This document shows positions 11,972 to 23,641 of a stretch of 64,000 nucleotides of DNA, piece by piece. Both the position numbers and the translations under genes were made by a program. The DNA comes from Rhizophagus irregularis (taxonomy: Eukaryota > Glomeromycota > Glomeromycetes > Glomerales > Glomeraceae), in contig NC_089445.1 in assembly GCF_026210795.1 (NCBI RefSeq), forward strand, positions 124,001-188,000. Reading direction: 5' to 3'. A model generated the notes under the pieces. It did not search any database. It saw only the letters and a list, made by a program, of their open reading frames with translations, and was not told where the DNA came from. The stretch's first letter is position 1, and each line of letters opens with the position of its first letter.

Positions 11972-14900
11972 ATGATGGACAACAAAAAACATAATTTTTC
12001 CCCTCACCCCTCTCCCCTTATCAAATTTGGTCAATTAAATGTTAATGGTTTATGTTCCCCAGTTCGACAACAACATTTGCTTAATTTTTTTCTTCACTCC
12101 TCTTTTGGTGCTTTATCTATTAATGATACGCGTCTTTCCCCTTCAAATGCTAAATTTATTTTTAAAAATGAACACTCCCAACATTACTTTAAGTCCTATT
12201 GGGCTTGTTCATCTTCTTCTTCTCGCCCTCATGATGGTGTTGGTATTTTGTTACGTAATCCCCTTCATAAACATGTTCAAACAATTGATCCTTGGAACGG
12301 TCGACTTCTTAAATTAGATTTGTTCTTTCATCAAACTAAAATATCTATTATTTCTATATATTATCCCCATCTGGTTCTGTTCATCAATCTATTTGCAATG
12401 ATCTCATTGCCAAACTTCTTTCTTGGCTCGATTATGCCCGAGCTAATAATTATTTTGTAGTTATTCTTGGCGACTTCAATGCTGATGTAATCGCTCATTC
12501 TAATTATTCACCTAATCATTTTAAGCTTCTTCGCTTGCTTTCTTCTCGGTTTTTTACCGATCATCAAGCTCATTCCTCTACAAATGGTCCTGATCCCACC
12601 TTCTTTCGCTGATAATGGATCTTCAAGACTGGATTATATCTGGTCTTCACCTGGTTTTCCTGCTCCTGGTCTTTTTTCGCAAGTGGTTACTTGCCCGGGT
12701 CTTTTTGATCATCCTTTTACCGATCACAAAGTTCTTACAACTGTTTTTGACTTCAGTTCTTGCCTGGCTATCTTGGCTAAATCTCGTCTTAAACAAAAAA
12801 AAGAATTGCGTACTATTTTCTCTTACGCTTCCACTTCAGTTGAACAATGGAATAATTTTACCACTGAAGTAGATGATTCTCTTGGAGTTTATTTAGATAG
12901 ACAATATCACCCTAATTTTGATTTCTCCTCTCTTTCTCTTGATCGTATGTGGCATGCATTGAAAGCTGCCATAATTAGTGCTGCAATTGAAACTTTACCC
13001 TTTCAAAAAGTCTCCAATACACACCGACATTCGTACTCTCCTGAATTAACTAAACTTATTGCTATTAACAAGTTTTTAGATCGATTTTTATATCGCCTTA
13101 CTACTCGTCGTTCTAATCGACCTATTCAGATTGCGCAAATGACTGCCGCTTTGCCCTCCCATCTTGAAAATCTTGCATCTTTACTCCCTGATTACTCAGT
13201 TCCTACCTATTCTACAACCCCTGCATTTGTATTTAAATCGTTTTTACGATCACAGAAGAATTTAGTTTCTGCCTTTTTATCTACTAAATTCGCCCAACAC
13301 CTTACGGACTCAGTGGAATATTATACTGCACTACGTGACGAACACTTTTTGAACTCGCTCGGCACCTTTATAGATTCTGCCTTATCAGTAGAAAAACGTT
13401 CAATTGTTCTTGACCGTGTTCTGGTCGTTTTGGACTCAACTCCTACTTTATTAACGGATCCTTCGGATATTAAACATGCAGCTGTTTTTCATTTTCAATC
13501 AATTGTTTCTCCTCCGTTGACCCGTTACTCTTCCATCATTTCATTTCCCGCCCGATGGCAACAAGCTTACACTCCTCTTGCTAATGTGTCCGCTTCACTA
13601 TATGATCCTGTTTTGGCGCCTATTTCGCTACAAGAATGGTCTACTGTGATTTGCTCCATGCCAAATAACAAAGCTTCCGGCCCTTCAAAAATTTCTTATG
13701 AGATGATTAAACATCTGTCCGGTGAAGCCTTGGATTTCTCTCTTTTACTGGCCAATACCTGCCTTTCTCGCGGTGATATTCCTGCTGACTGGCGTGAAGC
13801 TGTGGTTTATCCTATTCCTAAACCTCACGAATTTGATGCTCAACTTAAGAACACTCGACCTATTACTCTTCTGGAAACAGTTCGAAAATGTGTAGTTAAG
13901 GTCATCACGAATCGTCTCTCCAACATTCTTGCTGATAATAAAGTTCTCCAAGGTGGTAACTTTGCTGGCTTACCTGGTGGTTCTACTGATGTCCCTATCA
14001 AAATGCTTGATGCGATTATCCATCAACATAAACATGACTCTAATGATGATCAGGAACTATGGATCGTTTCTCAAGATATCTCTAAAGCTTTTGATTCTAT
14101 GGATCTAAATATGCTTAAATTAGCTTTAGATAGGTTACATATCCCTGCACTTTTAGTGCGATTTATTTTAAATCTTTTTACACGACGAACTAATAAGATA
14201 ATTACTTGTCATAGCGATACAGCTGCTTATAGAGTACGTGTTGGTATCGATCAAGGAGAAATCATTTCCCCTCTTCTTTGGGTTATTTATTTGGATCCCT
14301 TACTCACTGTTTTGAATCAAGAAGCACGAGATCCTTTTATTTTAAAATCTTCAGCTCTTTTAAATTATTCTCCACTTGAATTTGAACAACATTCTTTACC
14401 AGTTTCACATTTAACGTTTATGGATGATTCTACACTTATTGCTTCTTCAAAATCTGGAATAGAAGACCGTCTTTCTATTACTGCTGAATTTTATACTTTA
14501 AATAATGTTCAAGCTAATTCAGCTAAATATGTTCTTCTTTCATCTTCTTCCCCTTCTTCAAAGATTATTTTTGATCTTACACCTTCTTTTTTAGTCTCTG
14601 ATTTGTCTCTTTCCCTTTCCTCTTTATCTTTGATGCTTCCTTTCGCTTTTTAGGCGTTTGGTTTTCTTTATCCGCCTCTTCTGATTTTGTTCTCAAACAA
14701 GCGCGCTCCATGGTTAAAGATATGGCAGCTCTCCTGGGACCGAAGAAATTATTAGCACAACATGTGGCCTATCTCTATAATGCTGTCCTTCTTCCGCGAT
14801 TGGAATTTCGTCTTCAAACTACCCTTTTCTCTGAAAGTACTATTCAATCAATTGTCGTCCTCCGTTTTCAGTACTTCGAAGAAAAGCTGGTCTTGCTACG

Positions 14901-16983
14901 ACTACTCCGTTGCCCTTGTTATTTCTCAAACTTCCCTTTTCGATTCAAAATGCTTTCTATCGCTTTCTTTCTTCCCATATTGCATCTTGGCAAAAAATTT
15001 TCACTCATCCTGATTTCAAAGATTTTGCCCTTTATGCTATCTCCTATCTTCAAGGATATTTGGGTGCTGAAAGTTGCCCGACTACTATTAACTTAGAACC
15101 ATGGTCACAGATCATTTCTTTGCGAACGCACACTTTAGTTGTTTAATTCGTTATTGTTTTCTTCGCGTTTGAACATCACGTGATCTCTTTCCTTCCGGCC
15201 TCCGAGGTATGATCTACAACCTGCTCTGCCACTCCGATCTATTCTATCTCATTCCATTTTTCAATCGAGTTGGAAACTTTGGAAAAACTTGAATATATTT
15301 GTGCTTGCTCAGTTGGTTTCTCCTTGTGGACGTTATCTTATGAATTGGCCTGACCTTCGTTATCTTGGCATCGTTGGTCGTAAAGGACGGATCCCTAATT
15401 GGTTTACTTTTATCAATAATAATTTTCTCTCTTCTTCCTCTTCTACTTTACTTTTATCTTCATATTTTATTAATTCTTCTTTTACTTTAGCATCTCCTTG
15501 TTTATTAGATCATACTGTTAAAGATTATTCTTTTTATCCTCAATGGGCTATTAATTTTGACTCTGCTACTCAAACTTTATCTGTTGGTCGTGTGTGTATC
15601 ACTTATAAGAAACAAAACTCGGCTATTATGTCTCATTGGCTTCCTGTATCTACCTCGGCTGATGAACGATCCTATAACCCTTGTCCCGGTTGTGCTCTTA
15701 ACATTCCCGCCTTATCCATGAAATCTGCCATCAGACAACGCTGTAATAGCGAGAAATGCTTTTTTAATGTAACTCTATCGGATACTGTGGGCTATCCTAC
15801 CAGAAATGCCAAAGTTTTCGCGGCTTACCTTCCCATTGCTCTATCTACTTCATGGAGTTATGCGACTTCCTTGGCTCTTGTTCATTTTTCGAACGCGTCT
15901 CCCGCTCTTTCTCCTCTCTTTAAGGATAGAATCAATAGAATTGAAGACACTATCTTACCACTTTCTGTGCAATCTTTGTACACAGATGGTTTGTTCCATC
16001 CTGCCAATGATTCTTCGCCTTCTTCCATGACTTCTGCTTGGATTGCTCTTGATGATGTTGGACTTGTTCTGGAATCTTCTTCCATGCATCTCCCTTCTTA
16101 CTTTCCTTCCGCTTTGCGTTCCGAAATTTCTGCTGTTCTATTAGGATTGAACGCCCTTTTCCGTGATTCGTCAATCTCTATTCATACTGATTGTAGTCAG
16201 TTAATTTCACTATGGACACGGTTTGTTGATGCTCCTTTCTCACCGAAGTTGCTCCGAGAACCTAATCATCTTCTTTGGCTTTCTATTCGACAACTTATCA
16301 TGGATCGTAATCTTAATGTCAAATTGATTAAAGTCCCTGCTCATGGCGATGATATCTACAATATACAAGCGGATTCTTTGGCAAAAGATGCTCATTTGAC
16401 TTTACAACCCACTACTCAACTTTCAACATTTTGTTATGCTCCATGCTTGTTGACTTTTAACTCCTTGCCTATTGACGTGAATATTCGACATTTTCTCCGC
16501 TCTATTGCAGATGCTCGTGCTCTTTTATCTTTCTGTTTACTAGCGTGTTTTACTGCTCTTGATTCTCCTTCACTTTTTGATTGGGCTGGTATATATTTTT
16601 GCCTTTCACAAATTAAAGGTTTCACTTCACATAGGAATGGTCGTCCTGAATTTTGGACCTTCCGTATCAAACTCCTTTTGGATATGTTGCCTACCTTAAC
16701 TACTCTTCAACAACGCAAACCTTACTTATATTCTCCTGACTGGCTCTGTCCGCAGTGTAATTCTGCTCCTGAAGATTTGAATCATCTTTGGACTTGCCCT
16801 TATATTTTACCGGATTTAAATCCCTGTTTAACACACCGGTCTGAAGTCATTAAATTTAGAGATTCTTGTTTATCTTCTTTCCTATCCTTGAAATCTTTGG
16901 ATATTTCCTTCCATACCGAATTCTTTGCTTTGAATTGTTGGAACTATGAAGCTCCTTCTTCATCCTGTCTTTGGCTTACTCGA
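11972..16983 (+). pseudogene. LINE ORF2 (endonuclease, reverse transcriptase, RNase H), frameshifted
   Basis: From MMDNKKHNFS the frame gives an AP-type endonuclease: GQLNVNGL, then after a shift near 12365 GDFNAD, then after a shift near 12600 SRLDYIWSS. The reverse transcriptase (12700-14600) has RPITLLETVRK, DISKAFDSM, GIDQGEIISPLLW and FMDD as the YxDD-type active site. Further frameshifts fall near 14640, 14870 and 15150. The RNase H domain (from about 15980) shows YTDG, SEISAVLLG, HTDCSQL and HGDDIYNIQADSLAKD. A CPQCNSAPEDLNHLWTC zinc motif follows. The ORF is cut at codon CGA (16981-16983) by the next transposon and resumes at 20606. Confidence 0.9.
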
Positions 16984-17687
16984 CATCAGCAAGTTTTAAA
17001 CAGGCGTATAAAGTGTTGAAAAACACCATGTGTTGCTCAACACCAAAAAACGTAGGGAAACGAACCCTTTGTCAATCAACACCACTTAAAAATGTTTAAA
17101 AACGTGTAAAACAACACCCATTTAAGTGTAAAGCTACACATAGTAAAACAACGATAGTTTAAAAACGCGTATACAATGTATAAAAACGCGTATATTGATA
17201 TTAAAAACACGTATAGCAACGGTAGCAATGGTATTTTTTAGTCATCGTACGATAGTTAACTTTAATTGTAGTATTAGTAATTTATTAACATATATATTAT
17301 TGTATATTATTAACGTGTATATTTTAAAATTTTTAAATTGTAAAACATTGTAAATTTATTTATAGAATACAGTACAATACAAATACAATATCTAATCATG
17401 TAAAATTGTAAAAATTCATCCTCTTGTTATAATTGGATTGCCACGGATTTTTAAGCGATCAACGTACTAAAATTCCGTTGACATAGCGCCCCTGGTGACA
17501 CAACCATAACAAGGTGGAAATATGAACTTTCCCTCGATAATTATATTAATATTATGCTCCTTCATGATAAAAATCAAAACCAAATCTCGTCGTATGTGTC
17601 TTAATAACATCAAGTGGTTTAATATTCACATTGAGGATTGAGGAATTATCTTCCATTATTCATTCGCTCAAGGGTCGAAATAACCAT

Positions 17688-18800
17688 CAAGCTGACCTAC
17701 AAAAGAAAAATCCAGAGCGCCGAAAAGAAAATCTAGGCCTACAAAAAAGAGAAACGTTCAGTTAGAACGTTTCTTAAAGAATAAAATTAAAAAAAATAAT
17801 TAAAAAAATGTAAGTTTCGAATATCGAAACTTACCATATCGGCATATCCAAGTCCCAAAGCCGAAAGAATCGATACCTACAAAAAGAAAAGAGAAAATTA
17901 AAAAAAAATAAAAAAAATAAAAATAAAAAACGTGTTTTATTCAAAACTTACTGATTCTTTGGGTTTTCCGTTCTTCGGAAGCCCACCTGAACCTATAAAA
18001 AAAAATACAAGAACGGTTAGTTAACCGTTCTTAATAATAAAAAAATAAAAAAAAGTTAAGATTCGTACCATACCTTACGAATCTTTGGGTTTTCCGTTCT
18101 TGGGAAGCCCACCCGAACCTATAAAAGAAAAAAGAAAGAACGGTTAGTAAACCGTTCATAATAATAAACAAAGAAAGAAAAAAATAAAGATTCTTACGAA
18201 TCTTTGGGTTTTTCCGTTCTTGGGAAGCCCACCCGAACCTATAAAAGAAAAAAGAAAGGAACGGTTAGTAAACCGTTCCAAAATATTAAAAAAAAACAAA
18301 AACCAAAATTCGTACTCGTACTTACGAATCTTGGTTCTCCCGTTTGTCTGAAGTCCACCCGAACCTATAAAAAAGAAAGGAACGGTTATTAGTAACCGTT
18401 CATAATATTAAAAAAAAAAAATAAAAAAAACAAAACCAAGATTCGTATATACTTACGAATCTTGGTTCTTTTCCGTTCTTCAGAACCAGGAAGCCGCCCG
18501 AAACCTAAAAAATAGAAGTAAAGAACGGTTATTAGTAACCGTTCATAATATTTTTTTAAAAAAAAAAAACAAAAAAAAAAACAAAACCAAGATTCGTATA
18601 TACTTACGAATCTTGGTTCTTTTCCATTCTTCGGAACCAGAAGCTGCCCGAAATCCAAAAAAGAAAAGAACGGTTATTAGTAACCGTTCATTAATAATAT
18701 TAAAAAAAAAAGAAAAAAAAATTAAACCAAGATTCGTACTTATCTTACGAATCTTGGTTTTCCGTTCTCCGAAGGCTCGGAAGGCCCACCCGCTGACCTA
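17688..18800 (-). other. Tandem micro-exon-like cassette array A (possible repeat-protein gene)
   Basis: Read on the minus strand, about nine tandem units of roughly 110-140 bp each hold a short block. The block lies between a pyrimidine-rich TTTTATAG or TTTTGTAG and a GTAAG donor. Examples are 18749-18797 (49 nt), 18457-18504 (48), 18326-18364 (39), 18198-18238 (41), 18079-18118 (40), 17952-17992 (41) and 17835-17876 (42). The blocks can encode related Gly/Lys-rich peptides such as SGGLPKNGKPKES. Spacers hold hairpins of the type AACGGTTagtAACCGTT. Block lengths are not all multiples of three, and at least one unit (about 18655) has lost its AG, so it may be decayed. No start exon or signal peptide was found. 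From memory, the design recalls the repeat-exon structure of SP7-like effectors of Rhizophagus; this is unverified. Confidence 0.5.
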
Positions 18801-19800
18801 AAAGAAGAAAGGAAAAAAAATGAAAAAAAATTACGAAAGCGTTAATAAGCGTTTCGTTAAAAAATGTAATAAAAAAAAATCGGAACGTTAGCCAACGTTC
18901 CGATTGAAAAAAAATCAAAAAAAAAAGTTTCGAAACGTTAAAAAACGTTTCGTTAAAAATGAAATACAAAAAAAATCGGAACGTTAGCCAACGTCGATTA
19001 AGAAAAAAATAAAAAAAAATGTATTTTCAAAATGTTAAAAAACGCGTTAAAAAAAATGAAAAATAAAAAAATCGAACGCTAGACAACGCTCCGATTAAAG
19101 AAGTTAAAAAAAAGAATAAATGAAACGCTTTTCAACGCTTTCGTTAAAAAGTAAAATAAAAAATAATCGAACGCGAATGTTCGATTAAAAAATTAAAAAA
19201 ATTGTTTCGAACGTTAAAAAATGTTCCGATTAAAAAAAAAGAAAAAAAATATTTTCGAAACGTTAAAAAACGTTTCGTTAAAAATGAAAAATCGGAACGT
19301 TAACCAACGTTCCGATTAAAAAAAAAATAAAACAAATATTTTGAAACGTTAAAAAACATTTCGAAAATAATTTTAATGAAAAATCGGAACGCTTAGCCAA
19401 TGCTCCGATTAAAAAAATGAAAAAACAAATATTTCGGAACGCAGACAACGCTCCGATTAAAAAAAATAAAACAAATATTTCAAACGTTAAAAACGCTTTC
19501 AAAAATATTTTTAATGAAAAATCGAACGCTAGCCAACGCTCCGACAAAGAATTTTTTAAAAAACAATATTTCAGAACGTTTTCAACGTTCCGATTAAAAA
19601 TGAAGTAAAAAAATTAATCGGAACGTTAGCCAACGTTCGATTTAAAAGAATTTAAAAAAAAAATAATATTTCGGAACGTTTTTCAACGTTCTGATTAAAA
19701 ATGAAATAAAAAAAATAATCGGAACGTTAGCCAACGTTCCGATTAAAAAAAATTTTTAAAAAATATTTTGAAACGTTAAAAAACGTTTCGTTAAAAAATG
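18801..19800. repeat. Field of short perfect hairpins
   Basis: Roughly twenty short inverted repeats are strung together, separated by 20-40 bp of A-rich DNA. Typical forms are TCGGAACGTTagccAACGTTCCGA and GAAACGTTaaaaAACGTTTC. Two alternating stem types recur (CGGAACGTT and GAAACGTT). The field continues the right side of array A and may be the spacer part of its units without the exon-like blocks. Open frames here are products of the repeat. Confidence 0.75.
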
Positions 19801-19844
19801 AATAAATAGTTTCGCAACGCCTTTGCTAAGTGAACTCACCAAAC

Positions 19845-19972
19845 TTTTTTCCGTAAAAGGCTCATATCTCCGGAATTAATGACCTTATATTACGGAATTT
19901 ATCCACTTATTACATTTTCTGTGAATGGATCCGTGAAGGCTCATTTTTACGGAGTTTTTATAGAAATAACGG
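19845..19972. repeat. Small foldback repeat, copy 1
   Basis: The ends are CCGTAAAAGGCTCAT and ATGAGCC...TTTTTACGG-type inverted blocks (GGCTCATTTTTACGG at the right). A second copy, about 85 percent alike by eye, lies at 24544-24652 inside an intron. It has no coding capacity. Confidence 0.65.
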
Positions 19973-20274
19973 ATAAAACTTTTATAAAGGAAAGGGGAGA
20001 AAGGGGAGAACGAAAGGGAAAAGAATGAAACGAAAGGGAAGGGAAGAACGAAGGGGTAATGGGAAAACGAAAGGGAAGGGGAGAACGAAGAAAAGCAAAA
20101 AAAAATTAAGCTTTGCTAAAAAAAGCTTAATTTCTTTTTTTGCTATACCGCAGTCCGCAGCGGTAATCCAGTATCACGTGATACATGTGATATAGAGTAC
20201 GGCCATTATAGTATTGACGAAATGATTTTTTTTTAAATACTAATTTTAATAAATGTATATTATACTTAAATTAA

Positions 20275-20360
20275 ATAGTACAGTGGTTAGATCGTGAGAT
20301 ATGATATTGTAAGTTGAGGTAACCGGTTCGGTTCCTGAGGTGAGTAAAAATAAATAAATA
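20275..20360 (+). repeat. tRNA-like SINE head
   Basis: An A-box-like AGTGGTTAGATCG is followed about 40 bp later by a B-box-like GGTTCGGTTCC, and then by an A-rich TAAATAAATAAATA tail. The acceptor arms do not pair, so this is not a working tRNA. The layout fits a tRNA-derived SINE with internal RNA polymerase III promoter boxes. Confidence 0.5.
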
Positions 20361-20605
20361 AATATAATTTAATTAAAATATACACATGTAATCATATATA
20401 TGCGTTAATATACAGTGCGTTGAACAACAATGCATAATGTGTTGCACTACAAATTAGAGTTGAACGACGCGTATATTAACATTATGCGCTGATATACTCC
20501 AATATATGGGTGTTGATTAATATTGTTAATCATGTTGAACAACTAGCTGGTGTTGATCAACGCGTATACTGGTGTGAATCAACGCTTTTCAAACTTGCTG
20601 ATGGA

Positions 20606-20983
20606 GGATTGTTGCCTGCGCATTTAACGGCATTTTTGAATCGACACTTTCCTCTCTCTGTTATATACAAGATTATTTCTCCCCTTCTTAATGACTTCCA
20701 AGTCGAATTATATGGTGAAATTTGGCTGTGTTGAAATGTTCTTTTCCATGCTTGGGAAGAGTCGCAGGGTATCTCGGCTGCTTCCAAATTACGTGGCCCA
20801 TCTACAAATTCTTCTCCTAATACTACTTCTCCGCAACAACACAACTCTTCTTTGGCGTCAGTCTCTCAGGATTCCTGGATTTCTTGGATATCCTCTTCTA
20901 TAATTCGGGGTGGATCTTGGATCTCGCACTTGGATTTTCTGCGCCGCTTAACAGTTCAACCTCTTAGGATTTCTTTCTGGTAA
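20606..20983 (+). pseudogene. LINE ORF2 C-terminal end, after the transposon
   Basis: The frame resumes exactly where 16983 left off and reads GLLPAHLTAFLNRHF...LRRLTVQPLRISFW with a stop at 20981-20983. An in-frame TGA after GEIWLC (normally an Arg codon, by inference) is an added nonsense mutation. The preserved frame across the two halves shows that the LINE ORF2 was interrupted after insertion, not rearranged. The LINE 3' tail runs from 20984 to 21237. Confidence 0.85.
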
Positions 20984-21515
20984 CGGACTGGATTTTTGGA
21001 TATTGGATAGTTGACTCACACTGGCCTTTGGGTAAAGTTGGGGTATGCGATTCTGTAATAGTTCAGTTTTTCTTTGCTTTAATTTTATTTTAGTTTAGAT
21101 TTCTTTACTTGTATGAATCGTGAAGCTACTCTTTTTATTTTTTATTAGTTTATTTTCTTATTTTTGTAATATTGTTCGATTATATTTTCGAAGTTCAAAG
21201 TATAAATAAAAGATAAAGTCATAAGACTGTTTGTACAACAAAAGGATAAAACTACCACCATTCGATTCATATCAGTGAGACGATTCTAACAAGCTATGAT
21301 ACATCTTTGTACGATTATTAGATGCCAAGTTATTTAATATATTCTTTATATAATTGTGATTATAAACGGTTCTTTTTAATATAAGATTTTTGAGGATAAA
21401 TGTGATAGTGACTATAGATAGATTGTGACTATATAGGATAGTTTTTAATAATAAAGTGTTTTGAACATTCAACTGGTGTGACTATATAGTAGAATGTGAC
21501 TATAACGGGAGTGAC

Positions 21516-22174
21516 AAGACTCTTTAGCAAATTCAATCAAAATTAGGTTAAACTCATAATTTTAGATAGAGCAAATTGATTGAAAATTAATTAATAGTCA
21601 TAATTATGAGTTTTAGCAAATTGTGTTGATTTTACAAAGTCATATTTTATATTTGAGCAAATTGGTACTTTTTTTTGAAGTTAACTTATCCTTTTTTTTT
21701 AACTTTTATTGATAATATTTTTAAAAATATTAGTTTCGGGGTCCGGGTTATATTTTGGCCAAAATTAAGTATAATTCCGGCCAAAATTAAGCATAATGCA
21801 GGCCCAAACCCGTCCGATTAGTTTCGCAACATTTTTTTATTTTCAGTTTTTTTGCGATTATCTCGGCATCCAGTGATCCGATTTATGCGGATTTTTTTTT
21901 AATTTGTAGAGCTCGATGAGGGCTACAAAACAAAAAAATGGTTGCATAAATTGGACCACTGGATGCCGAGATAATCGCAAAAAACGTGATTTTTTTTTGA
22001 AATTTAGGCCAATTTGCTAAAAAGTTACACTCATATTTTGAGTTTTAGCAAATTAGTATAGATTTAAAATGTGATAATTTGATTTTTAGCAAATTAGGTC
22101 TATTTTAGCAGGAGCAAAAAGTGCTAAATTCATGCAGATCAGTTATGAGTTATATATGTGATGTCCGGGGTCCT
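21516..22174. mobile_element. Foldback element with 8-bp target duplication
   Basis: It interrupts the right arm of the pogo-type element. GGAGTGAC stands on both sides (21508-21515, 22175-22182), and without the insert the arm matches the copy at 56-364. Inside are near-perfect inverted blocks around GCGATTATCTCGGCATCCAG (about 21850 and 21970), and TTAGCAAATT recurs many times. The terminal inverted repeats are short and weak. The 8-bp duplication suggests hAT mobilisation. Confidence 0.75.
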
Positions 22175-22203
22175 GGAGTGACTATAGAGGGAGTTGACTG
22201 TAT

Positions 22204-22685
22204 AAGAATTTCAAAAATATTAAAAATTTACTAGATGGACTTTATAGATTTTATTGGATTTTTTCTAAAAACAATCAATAAATTTTATTTTATTATATTT
22301 ACTATTAATACAATTAATAAATTGATTTACAAAAACCAATTTATTATTAAATACCATTAAAAAGATTTATTCTTTCAAAATTGGCAAATTTATTTTATAT
22401 ATTAGTAAATGATTTAAATAAATATATATTAACAAATGTATCTCTAATTATAATAAATATCCAAGAATTTTAGAGAAATTTTATCAAATTATAATAAATA
22501 TCAAAAATGGTAATGATACAATCTTAAATATTGATAATTATAGTTCTCTTATTTAAAGTTGGCAATCAACTGTTAAAATAGTATTAATAGAAAATGAAAA
22601 ATTCTTAACAGATGAAATAGAAATTACTATAGGAAATTAATTTTAAGAGATCAGGAATATATATTAATTTGCTTACTAATAATAA
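22204..22685. other. AT-rich flank, nothing recognised
   Basis: Low-complexity AT sequence immediately outside the nested element. No gene, RNA or bounded repeat is seen. Confidence 0.5.
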
Positions 22686-22689
22686 AGAA

Positions 22690-23410
22690 ATATTCAAAGT
22701 CATTCCAACCTTATTTTCATTACTCTCCAATATTTTTGCATATATAATAAGTAATGGATAGCAAACCATTGAAATATTTTATGCCAATTGAAATTTGCTC
22801 TATTATGCACTTCAAGAAAATGGGAAGAATGTAAATCTTTATAATATTTATTGTTTACCTGATAAGAACTGAAATACAACTGCAATGGAAAAAAATAATG
22901 AAATAGAATTTCCTTCAAATAATGAAATATATAATACATATCATAAAACTTTTGAAAGCCTTGTTGATTATGTATTTATTCCTGGAAAGTCAAATAATAG
23001 TGGTTTTGACATGATTATTGCAATTAATATTGAATGCAAGTTTTCTTACCCAGACAAGAAAAACAACATTAGAAAGTAAAGAAATATTGGAAAAATATGA
23101 ACATATAAAAGGTAGATATCTCATGCATGTTAAATTTATGACAAGTCTGCTGTAGGAAAACGAAAACTTAAAAATGATCGTAAATGATCTTTACTTAGTT
23201 GTCGTGATTTGGAGAGATGTAGGAAATCTTGTTAATAATATGTTAAATAAGAAAACACAATTATCATTAATGGAGATAATTTAAAAAAAATCTACACTAT
23301 CACTTGTAACGCATCCGCAGTTCTATAGTGACGTACTCCAACAAATCAAAGATATTTACTTATTAGATACGAAAATTAAAACCTATAATACACAGACTGA
23401 AATAAAATAA
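22690..23410 (+). pseudogene. Broken ORF of an unrecognised family
   Basis: The plus strand carries protein-like stretches in shifting frames. One is the 22885-23079 segment (YHKTFESLVDYVFIPGKSNN, then IECKFSYPD). Next comes a shifted part (ESKEILEKYEHIKGRYLMHV, VVIWRDVGNLV), and finally THPQFYSDVLQQIKDIY near 23320. Several stops interrupt it. Composition and continuity say it was once a gene, perhaps of a family multiplied in this genome. I cannot name its function. Confidence 0.45.
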
Positions 23411-23641
23411 TAAAATTAAAAAGGCGAAACTTTTATTATTTCTTTTTACAGTCTATTAAACATAATATATGGCGCAATCCTAGACCATATAATGCAATAT
23501 CATTCGAAAAATAATTGAGAGAAACTTAAGCCAATAAAATAATTATTTCATTTATTATGCTTCAAAAATGATCAACAAAAAACCGAATTGTGTGAGTGGA
23601 CAGGGTAAATTTTTACATTTGTCACATGGTATTGAATAAAT

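Larger units (their letters stand above)
16984..20603. mobile_element. 3.6-kb DNA element with perfect 13-bp inverted termini
   Basis: It starts CATCAGCAAGTTT (16984-16996) and ends AAACTTGCTGATG (20591-20603), an exact inverse pair. GA occurs on both sides (16982-16983, 20604-20605). Removing the element and one GA restores the LINE reading frame, which confirms both ends. Subterminal regions of both arms are dense in short GTGTTG/CAACAC and CGCGTATA motifs. No transposase is present, so this is a non-autonomous cargo element. Its interior holds the micro-exon-like array, a hairpin field, a small foldback copy and a tRNA-like SINE. The superfamily is not recognised; the 2-bp duplication is not TA. 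Confidence 0.85.
9770..21237 (+). mobile_element. LINE (non-LTR) retrotransposon, inactivated
   Basis: The element is flanked by a 20-bp direct repeat, acaaaaggataaaactacca (9750-9769 and 21238-21257), the long target duplication expected of target-primed reverse transcription. It has a 5' leader (9770-9897), ORF1 (9898-11922) and ORF2 with AP-endonuclease, reverse transcriptase, RNase H and a CCHC zinc motif (11972-20983). A 3' tail rich in T and A follows. Removing the 3.6-kb insertion at 16984-20603 leaves about 7.8 kb. The RNase H domain points to the I/Tad group of fungal LINEs. Its codons are visibly richer in C and G than the surrounding DNA. Confidence 0.9.
9085..22200. mobile_element. 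pogo/Tc1-type TIR element, split by nested insertions
   Basis: The left terminus is CAGTCAACTCTCTTTATAGT (from 9085). The right terminus is the near-perfect inverse complement ending AGAGGGAGTTGACTG (22200). TA lies just outside both ends (9083-9084 and 22201-22202), the target duplication of Tc1/mariner/pogo elements. Only about 0.7 kb of left arm (9085-9769) and about 0.3 kb of right arm belong to it. The rest is a LINE (9770-21237) and a foldback element (21516-22174). No transposase of its own is left, so it was probably non-autonomous. Confidence 0.8.

Noticed and set aside
17688-18800. CRISPR array
   Set aside because: Regular repeats with hairpins might suggest it, but the setting is a fungal nuclear genome, spacers are themselves repeated, and no cas-like genes exist.
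20275-20360. Functional tRNA gene
   Set aside because: A- and B-box-like motifs are present, but the acceptor and anticodon stems do not pair and an A-rich tail follows, so a SINE is more likely.
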